Assembly: GCF_045788535.1 (NCBI RefSeq) | Contig: NZ_CP074074.1 | Span: 1,922,001 to 1,986,000, forward strand | Source: Allotamlana fucoidanivorans | GTDB taxonomy: Bacteria > Bacteroidota > Bacteroidia > Flavobacteriales > Flavobacteriaceae | Length of the DNA: 64,000 nt | Direction of reading: 5' to 3' | In this document: positions 52,326-60,037 of the stretch, piece by piece | How the letters are laid out: each line of letters opens with the position of its first letter | Numbering within the stretch: the stretch's first letter is position 1 | The notes under the pieces: model-generated | Seen by the model: the letters and a program-made list of their open reading frames with translations, nothing else | Told to the model about the DNA's origin: nothing | Databases searched by the model: none | Made by a program: the position numbers and the translations under genes

Positions 52326-52982
52326 TTATTTTGAATCTTGAGGTATTTTGTTAAAATCAACTTTTTGTTCAGGTTTGTCAAAATTTACTTTAGCAAAGTC
52401 TACTGTAAACAGTTTGGCAAAATACAAATCAAACGCTATGTAAGCGCCCAAATACTTGTCATTAAGGGCATTTCTGTATTTATTCATAACAGGCGTGCCA
52501 AACAATTTAGGGCTCATACTGTTGGTTGACATAAGCGCATTTAAAGTGGTTTTTAGGTTGTCATCTTTTATATTGTTAGCTATACAATTCATGATGGTGC
52601 TATTGTAATTTAGGTGACTTTTAGGGTTTTTAGCATCCCATAAATCGGCTTCACTTTTTAAAGCTTCAAATACTTCTTTTGTGTGTTTTGAAACGATATT
52701 GTCATAGTTGAGACTTCCGTATACCGCCATTCTTACAAATTGAGAATAGGCATTAACTAATGAGGCTTTAGTATTATTTTTGCTATAAAAAGCCAAAATA
52801 TCATCCTCAAAACAATAAAGCGCTTCATTATATAGTTTTGAATTTAATCCTTCGCAATTTAATACTTGGGGTTTGTCAAGATATTTGAAATTAGAAAATG
52901 ACGAATCGGTTTTACAACTAAAAACGATAAGCGAAAATAAAAAAGCAATAAAATAAATTTTTGAGTTCCTGTTAAAGTTCAT
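52326..52982 (-). CDS. Lipoprotein of unknown function between mutase subunits
   Basis: I do not recognise this 218-residue protein. It is a lipoprotein by its start (FIAFLFSLIVFSCKTD) and has a mostly helical mature part with a pattern LNCEGLNSKLYNEALYCFEDDILAFYSKNN, in which two Cys could pair. It overlaps the end of the small mutase subunit by 11 bases and precedes the large subunit by 18, so it lies inside the mutase operon. Its presence between two subunits of one enzyme is not explained by the sequence. Confidence 0.78.
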   Translation of the reverse strand: MNFNRNSKIYFIAFLFSLIVFSCKTDSSFSNFKYLDKPQVLNCEGLNSKLYNEALYCFEDDILAFYSKNNTKASLVNAYSQFVRMAVYGSLNYDNIVSKHTKEVFEALKSEADLWDAKNPKSHLNYNSTIMNCIANNIKDDNLKTTLNALMSTNSMSPKLFGTPVMNKYRNALNDKYLGAYIAFDLYFAKLFTVDFAKVNFDKPEQKVDFNKIPQDSK

Positions 52983-54327
52983 TTTTTAATCGGTTTTGTT
53001 CTAATTGTTCGGATAATCTTTTTGCAATTATGGGTTGAATCAATGTTTTTCTAGGATTTGTTTTTACAAAAGGATAGAGTTCTAACTCATTCTTCATGTG
53101 GTTTTTGGAGTTTATATATTTGTTTGATCCAATTAAAGTTTTTTCTCCATGGTTAAAAAGCTGTTGCTCTTTATGCGCACTTTCTTTAATCTTTCTTTGA
53201 ATAACACCATATTTTAGTTGTTTTAAGAAACCGCCTTGGTTTTCAATATCTTTAAACAATTCAAGGGCTTTTTCGGCTAATTGATTGGTGATGCTCTCAA
53301 TATAATAGGCACCGTCAGACGGATTGGTAACTTTATCAAAATAGCTTTCATATTTTAATAAGAGTAGTTGATTTCTGGCCATGCGTTCACCAAATTCATT
53401 GTCTTTATGATAAATAGCGTCATAAGCTAAGTTTGAAACCATATCTGCACCTCCCAAAATAGCGCTCATACATTCGGAGGTTGTTCTAAGCATATTGTTA
53501 TTATAATCGTACAGGGTTTTATTTCGTTTTGTTGGTGTAGCAAAGATTTGACATCTACTAGGCGCTTTATATTCTGAAGCTAGCGTATCCCAAAGCAGTC
53601 GCAATGCTTTTAATTTGGCGATTTCAAAGAAGTAGTTTGAACCAATAGCGATAGTGAAATTAAATTGAATGTCATGGGTGGGGGCTAAATGATTCAAATA
53701 TTCATTAGCGTGTGCTAACGCATAGGCTAACTGTTGGATTATATTTGCGCCCGCGTTTTGATACAAAGAAGCATCAACACCAACTGTTTTAGATTGATTA
53801 ACGCTACTTGAAAACAGGGAAAAATCACTTTTTAAATTAGTAAAGAAATTACCTTTTTTAGATAAATTATAGATGATATCATTTTGAACGTAAATACCTT
53901 CTTTTGGAACTGATTTTAAAAGGTTTTGTATAAAAGATTCTGATAAAAACTGTAGCTCAAAATAAACAGGCGTTTTTTGGGTGTCAATATCTTTTAGAAG
54001 GACATTTATAGCTATGGTTTCTGAATGGATAATAAATTTAATGCATTCGGCACCACGCGATAAGGCATCAAGTGCTTTGGCATTCGATTTTTCAGCATGA
54101 GCTACAAAAATGGTTTGTGCAATTTTAAAAGATGTATGATAAGGCTTTGATATAATAGGTGCGTTTGAGAAATCATCAGCATGATAAAAAGGTTTTACTG
54201 AAATCCCTTCTTCTGATTGCCAAACAAGGGTTTTATTGTAATCAGCGCCTTTTAAATCAAACTGAATTTTTTGTTTCCATTGTTTGGCTGAAATCGCGTT
54301 GAATTCATCAAATAAACCATTAGTCAT
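52972..54327 (-). CDS. mcmA1: Methylmalonyl-CoA mutase small subunit
   Basis: The 451-residue small subunit of methylmalonyl-CoA mutase. It has the mutase barrel pattern (DASLYQNAGANIIQQLAYALAHANEYL; FTIAIGSNYFFEIAKLKALRLLW) but no cobalamin-binding DxHxxG motif, as expected for a structural partner. It precedes the lipoprotein gene and overlaps the DivIC gene by 8 bases, so the udk-divIC-mutase genes form one operon. Confidence 0.93.
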   Translation of the reverse strand: MTNGLFDEFNAISAKQWKQKIQFDLKGADYNKTLVWQSEEGISVKPFYHADDFSNAPIISKPYHTSFKIAQTIFVAHAEKSNAKALDALSRGAECIKFIIHSETIAINVLLKDIDTQKTPVYFELQFLSESFIQNLLKSVPKEGIYVQNDIIYNLSKKGNFFTNLKSDFSLFSSSVNQSKTVGVDASLYQNAGANIIQQLAYALAHANEYLNHLAPTHDIQFNFTIAIGSNYFFEIAKLKALRLLWDTLASEYKAPSRCQIFATPTKRNKTLYDYNNNMLRTTSECMSAILGGADMVSNLAYDAIYHKDNEFGERMARNQLLLLKYESYFDKVTNPSDGAYYIESITNQLAEKALELFKDIENQGGFLKQLKYGVIQRKIKESAHKEQQLFNHGEKTLIGSNKYINSKNHMKNELELYPFVKTNPRKTLIQPIIAKRLSEQLEQNRLKNEL

Positions 54328-54643
54328 GTTGTTCTGCTTTTAAGCTGTCTTCATATTCAATAATAAAAATCTCTTCATTTTCTCGCTTCATGTAGTAGGT
54401 CTCTCTTGCAAATTTTTCTAAGCCTTCCTCGGTGCTCAGTTTCTTTAAGTCTTTATTGTCTTTTTCAATTTCTTTTTGGTAGTACTCTTTTTCATTTTCA
54501 AGCTCCTCAATTTCAGTGTTTAATTCATGATGAATAAGCCATGAGTTAGTATCGAAAAAAAGCATCCAAACAGCAAATAATACTAATATAAGTATAAAAA
54601 TACTTTTAAAGGGTTTTAGGTATTTATTGTTCTTAAAATCCAT
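54320..54643 (-). CDS. DivIC/FtsB-type septum formation initiator
   Basis: A 107-residue single-pass inner-membrane protein of the DivIC/FtsB family, part of the cell-division FtsQLB complex. It has one membrane segment (IFILILVLFAVWMLFF) and a coiled coil (HHELNTEIEELENEKEYYQKEIEKDNKDLKKL), ending with EGLEKFARETYYMKRENEEIFII. It overlaps the mutase gene by 8 bases and follows udk by 1 base. Confidence 0.88.
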   Translation of the reverse strand: MDFKNNKYLKPFKSIFILILVLFAVWMLFFDTNSWLIHHELNTEIEELENEKEYYQKEIEKDNKDLKKLSTEEGLEKFARETYYMKRENEEIFIIEYEDSLKAEQHD

Positions 54644-54644
54644 G

Positions 54645-55250
54645 TTATAAACGGTCTGTTATGATGGTTTTTACAATGTCAATAGCAACGGTGTTATGTT
54701 TATTATTAGGAATGATAATATCGGCAAACTCTTTGGTGGGCTCAATGAATTGATTGTGCATAGGTTTTAATGTGTTTTGATAGCGTGTTAAAACTTCATT
54801 AAGATCTCTGCCTCTTTCTGCTATATCACGTTTTAAGCGTCTTATTAATCGTTCATCGCTATCAGCATGCACAAATATTTTAATGTCGAACATATCACGT
54901 AGTTTGGGATTGGTTAAAATTAAAATACCTTCAACAATCATCACCTTTCTAGGATGAGTAAAAATAGTATCGCCTGTTCTGTTATGTTTTACAAAGGAGT
55001 ATACAGGTTGGTGAATCGATTGTCCTGCTTTTAGTTTAGCTAAATGATTAATAAGTAAATCAAAATCAATTGATGTAGGATGGTCAAAATTGATTTTTAC
55101 ACGCTCGTTAAATGATAAATGTGTGGTGTCTTTGTAATAGGAATCTTGTGAAATAATACCAACCTCGCCTTCAGGAAGTTCATGGAGTATTTTATTCACC
55201 ACGGTTGTTTTTCCACAGCCGGTCCCACCGGCTATTCCAATTATGAGCAT
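54645..55250 (-). CDS. udk: Uridine kinase
   Basis: Udk phosphorylates uridine and cytidine in pyrimidine salvage. The 201-residue protein opens with the P-loop GIAGGTGCGKTTVV and has the motifs SQDSYYKD, NFDHPTSIDFD, RLIRRLKRDIAERGR and PTKEFADIIIPNN. A TACATTTG box lies upstream at 55278-55285. It begins the udk-divIC-mutase operon. Confidence 0.95.
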   Translation of the reverse strand: MLIIGIAGGTGCGKTTVVNKILHELPEGEVGIISQDSYYKDTTHLSFNERVKINFDHPTSIDFDLLINHLAKLKAGQSIHQPVYSFVKHNRTGDTIFTHPRKVMIVEGILILTNPKLRDMFDIKIFVHADSDERLIRRLKRDIAERGRDLNEVLTRYQNTLKPMHNQFIEPTKEFADIIIPNNKHNTVAIDIVKTIITDRL

Positions 55251-55277
55251 GATATTGAAGTTTATTGTGCTTTTTTA

Positions 55278-55285
55278 CAAATGTA
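55278..55285 (-). promoter_or_regulatory. TAnnTTTG -7 promoter box of the udk operon
   Basis: On the minus strand TACATTTG is an exact match, 27 bases before the udk start. Confidence 0.5.
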
Positions 55286-55319
55286 ATTAAATGTAAAAAT
55301 GAATACGGCCAAAACATGT

Positions 55320-55718
55320 TTATTTTTCAACAAGAGATACTTCTTCCTCTGTTATCATTTTTGTGTTTTTGTTACCCCATGTATTGGTGATATAATTCAT
55401 AACATCTGCAATTTCATCATCGCTAAGACCCGGTGGAGCCATGTAGCCAATATAAGGCTTGTTGTTTACCACAATTTCTCCAGTTTGACCATACTTAATA
55501 GCCTTGATGCTAGCTTTTCGATTTTGCATTAGGAAATCTGATTTGGCTAATGGGGGATAAACATTGGGAATACCTTGACCATAAGACATATGGCAGGATA
55601 CACAGAAGTCTTCATAGAGGTCACTTCCGCGTTTTATACTTTTTTCTAGAGGTGACTGGGCTTGTAATGCTAACGGTAAACCGGTTAAAATGATAATTAG
55701 AGTATAGTATAATTTCAT
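55320..55718 (-). CDS. Secreted cytochrome c
   Basis: A 132-residue class I cytochrome c with a signal peptide (MKLYYTLIIILTGLPLALQAQ) and a heme-binding CVSCH motif; the axial Met is probably in YMAPPGLSDDEIADVMNYI. It likely takes electrons from the adjacent PQQ dehydrogenase. The frame extends upstream to 55787 inside the preceding gene; the ATG at 55718 gives the signal peptide and sits 4 bases after that gene ends. Confidence 0.9.
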   Translation of the reverse strand: MKLYYTLIIILTGLPLALQAQSPLEKSIKRGSDLYEDFCVSCHMSYGQGIPNVYPPLAKSDFLMQNRKASIKAIKYGQTGEIVVNNKPYIGYMAPPGLSDDEIADVMNYITNTWGNKNTKMITEEEVSLVEK

Positions 55719-55722
55719 AGTC

Positions 55723-56850
55723 TTAGTTTTGATTTGGAATAATTTTGAATATACCCTGGCCTTCAACCGCCATGTAAAGATAGCCATTAGGAGCCTGTTT
55801 TATGTTTCTTACGCGACCAATATGCTCAAATAGTTTTTCACGCTTAATCACCTGATTGTTTTCTACTACAAGACGTTCTAAATATTGAAATTTTAAAGAG
55901 CCCACTAAAAAATTGCCTCTCCATTCGGGGTAAAAATTTGAGTTTACAATAACAAAACCACATGGAGCAATAGAAGGCACCCAATAGAAAAGAGGTTGTT
56001 CCATACCTTCTCTTTCTGTGATGTCTGTAAAAGGCGTACCATTGTAATTTATACCATAAGAGATAACGGGCCAACCATAATTTTTACCTTTGGCAATGAT
56101 ATTTATTTCATCACCGCCTTTAGGGCCATGTTCATTAACGTAAATAGCACCAGTAACAGGGTGTTTTGTCATGCCTTGGGGATTTCTATGGCCATAACTG
56201 TAAATGGCTTTTTTTGCATTTTGGGTGTTAATAAATGGGTTGTCTGAGGGGATAGATCCGTCATCATTTAGTCTGTATATTTTACCGCCATCTTTGGTGA
56301 TATCTTGAGGGTTTTCGTCTCTGTTACCGCGGTCTCCAATAGAAAAGTATATATGTCCGTCATTGTCAAATGAAATTCTAGAGCCCCAATGTTGTCCTTT
56401 TTTTGTATTCGGCTCAGCCTTGTACAACACTTCAAAATCGACCAAGGTATTATTATTTAATTTTGCTCTGGCTAACGCTGTATTGCCACCTTCTTCATGA
56501 TCTTCTGAAGACGCATAAGACATATAAATCCAGCCTGTATTTTCATAATCCGGGTGTAATGCAATGTCTAAAAGTCCGCCTTGCCCTCTAACATAAACGT
56601 TTGGAGGATTTTGAATAATTGTTTTTTTGTTGTCTTTAAAGAGAATAAGTTCTCCAGATTTTTCGGTAATGAGGATGCTGTTATCAGGTAAGAAAGCCAT
56701 ACCCCATGGAATATTTAATTCAGGAACAATAAGCTCTGTGGTATAATGAAAATCAACGGGTGATTCAGCTTTTATTTCAGATTCTGTTTGCTGGGCACAT
56801 GTTGCACAGGTTATTAAAATTAACGTTAATAGTGAGATAGACTTTCTCAT
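55723..56850 (-). CDS. PQQ-dependent sugar dehydrogenase
   Basis: A 375-residue periplasmic soluble glucose/sorbosone dehydrogenase with a six-bladed propeller. The signal peptide ends near CATCAQ. Conserved blocks include LNIPWGMAFLPDNSILITEKSGELILF, GGLLDIALHPDY, FDNDGHIYFSIGDRG and NPQGMTKHP. Family members oxidise aldose sugars using PQQ and calcium. A cytochrome c gene follows immediately, a likely electron acceptor. Confidence 0.92.
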   Translation of the reverse strand: MRKSISLLTLILITCATCAQQTESEIKAESPVDFHYTTELIVPELNIPWGMAFLPDNSILITEKSGELILFKDNKKTIIQNPPNVYVRGQGGLLDIALHPDYENTGWIYMSYASSEDHEEGGNTALARAKLNNNTLVDFEVLYKAEPNTKKGQHWGSRISFDNDGHIYFSIGDRGNRDENPQDITKDGGKIYRLNDDGSIPSDNPFINTQNAKKAIYSYGHRNPQGMTKHPVTGAIYVNEHGPKGGDEINIIAKGKNYGWPVISYGINYNGTPFTDITEREGMEQPLFYWVPSIAPCGFVIVNSNFYPEWRGNFLVGSLKFQYLERLVVENNQVIKREKLFEHIGRVRNIKQAPNGYLYMAVEGQGIFKIIPNQN

Positions 56851-57058
56851 TAGTTTTTCTTTTGATTTAAAGTTAGATTAAAATACATAATAAAATTGAC
56901 ATCGCATGTGTTGTCTTTTTTATAGTTTTAAGTATTTGTTTTTTTAAGTTACTTCATCTTTTTAAAATTTAAGGTTTGATAGATTCTTTTTATTATGAGG
57001 TTGGTCATTGTTGAAAATATTTTTTTTGTAAAATGTGTTTTCAATTGAATAAAAAAAC

Positions 57059-57066
57059 TATATTTG
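57059..57066 (+). promoter_or_regulatory. TAnnTTTG -7 promoter box of tRNA-Pro
   Basis: TATATTTG lies 24 bases before the tRNA and matches the consensus exactly. Confidence 0.6.
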
Positions 57067-57089
57067 CATCCGCTTACAGATAACCAAAT

Positions 57090-57164
57090 CGGGGTGTAGC
57101 GTAGCCCGGTTATCGCGCCGCGTTTGGGACGCGGAGGTCGCAGGTTCGAATCCTGCCACCCCGA
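57090..57164 (+). tRNA. tRNA-Pro (anticodon TGG)
   Basis: The acceptor arms CGGGGTG and CACCCCG pair fully, the anticodon stem-loop reads CGCG-TTTGGGA-CGCG with anticodon TGG, and the T-loop is GGTTCGAATCC. The discriminator is A and the CCA is not encoded. Its 3' half is the probable attachment site of the downstream element. Confidence 0.95.
57140..57164. other. Probable attL: 3' end of tRNA-Pro
   Basis: The integrase gene lies 227 bases past this tRNA on the same strand, the usual arrangement for tRNA-targeting elements. The other att copy would be outside the window. Confidence 0.45.
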
Positions 57165-57268
57165 CAAATAGGGTGTCAAAATAAAACAAAAGACACTTAA
57201 AAAACTAAAAATCAGTAAAATACATTTTTGCTGATTTTTTTTATGTCTAAATTACAGCATATCAATTA

Positions 57269-57290
57269 GTGTCCTATTTCGTGTCCTATT
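57269..57290 (+). repeat. GTGTCCTATT direct repeats upstream of the integrase
   Basis: GTGTCCTATT occurs at 57269-57278 and 57281-57290, 12 bases apart. GTGTC and its complement GACAC also occur at 57172 and 57191. These could be arm-type binding sites of the integrase. Confidence 0.4.
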
Positions 57291-57390
57291 ATTTTAGGAA
57301 TTAATTTCATAAATTTGGGATGCTACGATAATTGACCATCGGAGCGATTTGGCTTTCGTTTAACTGATTCTTCAATTTAAAACGAAAGTA

Positions 57391-58674
57391 ATGAGAACAA
57401 CACACACATTAAATGTTCATTTTTGGTTAAAAAAAGTGTCCATCAAGAATGATGGTACTATCCCAATCTACGCGCGCATATGGATTGACAGTTCGCCTGT
57501 TGATATCAGTACCAAAGAAGCTGTTTTAGAGGAGCACTGGAATCTAGAAAGAGCTCGTGTAAAATCACGTACTAAGTATGCTAAAGTCATCAATAATGCC
57601 CTTGATGATATTCAAGCAAAAATTAAAATCGCATATAAGCAACTAATAGAGGAGGGCAGGGTAATTTCTGCAAAGGCAGTAAAATCACGTTTTTTAGGTA
57701 AAGACAAGGCGGTGTTAACGTTAAACGACATTGTACGATATCATAGAGAACATGAATTAAAAAAATTAGCCAAAGGCACGGCAAAAAATTATGCGGCAAC
57801 CGAAAAATACCTAAATCGTTTTATAAAAGAAGTTTATAAAACGGAGGATTTACTATTAACAAATGTGGATTATTCCTTTATTGTAAACTTTGATAATTAC
57901 CTGCGTAATTGCACCCCACTAGTGAAATCGCAGCCATTAAAAAATAATGGAATTATGAAGCATATGGAGCGTTTACAGAAATTTATGACCCTAGCTACAA
58001 ATCATGGTTGGATAAAAGTGCATCCATTTGCCTCCTATAAACTAAAGTTTGAAGCGTACGATTGTCCTTTTTTAGACCAAAAAGAGTTAAACGCCATTAA
58101 GAACCTTGAAATTGAAAAACCGGGCATGCGATTGGTTAGAGATGTATTTGTATTTTCTTGTTATACAGGACTATCTTACATTGATGTTAAGCAACTTACA
58201 GTACAAAACATAGTGACTGGAATTGATGAGGAACAATGGCTGAATTTGAGACGACAAAAGTCGAGAATAGCAACAAAGATTCCACTATTAGATGAAGCTA
58301 AAGCAATTTTAGATACCTACGTGAATTATCCAAATAACCAAAATAATTTTGCTTTACTACCTGTATATAGTGACCAAAAAATGAATAAATATCTTAAAGT
58401 CATTGCTAAAAGCTGTGGCGTAGAAAAGAATATAACATTCCATGTTGCAAGACACACCTTTGCAACAACGGTAGCACTTTTAAATCAAGTGCCTATAGAA
58501 ACGGTATCAAAACTACTAGGACACACTAAATTATCAACTACGCAGCGATACGCACGAGTAGTAGAGAAGAAAATCAGTCAGGATATGAACAAGTTAAGAT
58601 TGAAATTGAAGTCCAAATCAAAAAAGAATTCAAAACATAAGGAGATAAAAAAAGGACATTTGCGTATCGTATGA
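57391..58674 (+). CDS. Tyrosine recombinase (CTnDOT-type integrase)
   Basis: A 427-residue site-specific recombinase that moves the element in and out of tRNA-Pro. An arm-binding domain (1-100), a SAM-like core-binding domain (about 105-215) and the catalytic domain follow in order. The catalytic residues are His351, Arg354 (HVARHT), His378 (LGHTKL) and Tyr387 (RYARV). The usual first Arg in TGLR is Ser262 here, with Arg250 twelve residues before; IntDOT of CTnDOT shows the same substitution and uses a nearby Arg. It reads away from the tRNA. Confidence 0.93.
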   Translation: MRTTHTLNVHFWLKKVSIKNDGTIPIYARIWIDSSPVDISTKEAVLEEHWNLERARVKSRTKYAKVINNALDDIQAKIKIAYKQLIEEGRVISAKAVKSRFLGKDKAVLTLNDIVRYHREHELKKLAKGTAKNYAATEKYLNRFIKEVYKTEDLLLTNVDYSFIVNFDNYLRNCTPLVKSQPLKNNGIMKHMERLQKFMTLATNHGWIKVHPFASYKLKFEAYDCPFLDQKELNAIKNLEIEKPGMRLVRDVFVFSCYTGLSYIDVKQLTVQNIVTGIDEEQWLNLRRQKSRIATKIPLLDEAKAILDTYVNYPNNQNNFALLPVYSDQKMNKYLKVIAKSCGVEKNITFHVARHTFATTVALLNQVPIETVSKLLGHTKLSTTQRYARVVEKKISQDMNKLRLKLKSKSKKNSKHKEIKKGHLRIV

Positions 58675-58771
58675 TGTTATAGCGGGGAAGGGTTTTGACC
58701 TCAGACAGTTATGTTTTTACAAGTTCTGCCACAGAGGTAGGATTTTTAAATCGATTTAATAAAAACCTAAG

Positions 58772-59503
58772 TTAAAACAAAGTACCCTTATCAACTGGTG
58801 CTATGAATCTAGGTGTATTAGTATCAATACCTTTTTTATATATTTCTCTAGTCACAGGATGAGCTTTAAAGTCTTGACTTGTAAAACCATATGCCATGAG
58901 CTCATTTAATTGCGGTTGATTCATACCATCATCGAGCCAATCTTCAAACAAATCATCAGCCAGAACCAAAGGCATGCGCTTTCTTTTATTGTGAACTTCA
59001 GCAAAAAAAGCATTTGCCCCTACTGTAATAATAGTGGCAGTATATAATTCATCATCTAACTCATTGTATAACCCTGCAAACAAAAACAAATCTCCCTCAG
59101 GATATTCCTTAGAGGGTTGATAGCAGAAATGTGGTATTGAAACACCATTTTCATGATGAGGTTCAAAAAAGCCATCACTTAAAATGAGACATCTTTTATC
59201 CTCAGCAATATCTTTATAAGAGTTTCTTTCAAAAACATTCTCAGCCCTTGCGTTAAGTGTGTTGCTTTTTTTTCTAAATCCTTCGGGGTTATGTAATGCC
59301 CAATTAGGAACTAAGCCCCAACTAGCTGGATAAATTTTTTCAGGTTCATCCATTTTAATAATGTACAAATTACCATGTGTAAACCCGTTTAAATGATAAT
59401 ACGGTAAGTACTCTAATGGAATTTCAAAATCTGCATCAAAATTAGCTAACAGACTTTGCTCAATCTGTTCTTTTTTTTTTCGTAATGCCGTTGAATAACA
59501 CAT
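58772..59503 (-). CDS. SRAP domain protein (YedK/HMCES-like)
   Basis: A 243-residue SRAP protein. YedK/HMCES proteins form a covalent thiazolidine link with abasic sites in single-stranded DNA through Cys2 and protect them during replication. Here Cys2 follows the initiator Met (MCYS), and the family residues Asn84 (NARAE), Glu114 (GFFEP) and His171 (AEVHNKR) are all present, so it should be active. It is encoded on the minus strand between the integrase and the ParB-like gene, which is unusual cargo for an element. Confidence 0.93.
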   Translation of the reverse strand: MCYSTALRKKKEQIEQSLLANFDADFEIPLEYLPYYHLNGFTHGNLYIIKMDEPEKIYPASWGLVPNWALHNPEGFRKKSNTLNARAENVFERNSYKDIAEDKRCLILSDGFFEPHHENGVSIPHFCYQPSKEYPEGDLFLFAGLYNELDDELYTATIITVGANAFFAEVHNKRKRMPLVLADDLFEDWLDDGMNQPQLNELMAYGFTSQDFKAHPVTREIYKKGIDTNTPRFIAPVDKGTLF

Positions 59504-60037
59504 GCTTGTAATTTACAAAAAAGAAATAAAGGTAATGTGTCAAAATAGTGGATTACATGAATGTTGGGTTCAATAAGCTGTAAATTAGTAATTAAATACG
59601 AATACTTTCAGTTGTTTGTCTAGTGTAAGGGTTCTTCTGATGCTATTGTCGTAAAAATAGTTAAGGTATTAAGCTCATATGATTTGCCATTTTTTAGTTT
59701 TTTGACTTTTTACTAGAAGGGAATTAGAAAATAAACCAATGCGATTAACAAATCGATCTACAAATACAAGAGAATTTTATAAAAATTTTCAATAATTACA
59801 AGAGATAAGAATTAGGTTCAAATCCTGTCGCGTTCACATTAAAATCGATTTTATATAGATAGTTAATTATCATACAATATTAACCAAAGTTAAACTCGTA
59901 AAATACCACCTGATAAAGACTACGGCATAAAGCCCCAGCCTTAGCCTTTGCTTATTTATTCCGTTTCCTTTTGTGTTGGTATTTTATCTTCCGTTTGGTG
60001 TATGCTCAAATATTGTTTAATCTAAAAATTATGTATT
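59504..60037. other. Gene-free stretch of the element
   Basis: About 530 AT-rich bases between the SRAP and ParB-like genes without a credible reading frame. It contains a tRNA 3'-end-like sequence at 59811-59837 and presumably the promoter of the ParB-like gene; I see no exact TAnnTTTG box. Confidence 0.5.
59811..59837 (+). other. tRNA 3'-end-like fragment
   Basis: TTAGGTTCAAATCCTGT has the shape of a T-arm and loop, with G-C and A-T pairs and a TTCAAAT loop, followed by CGCGTTCA like an acceptor strand with discriminator. No 5' half of a tRNA precedes it. It differs from the tRNA-Pro end, so it may be an old attachment site. Confidence 0.4.

Noticed and set aside
59811..59837. A complete tRNA at this position
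   Set aside because: No D-arm, anticodon arm or 5' acceptor strand precedes it.
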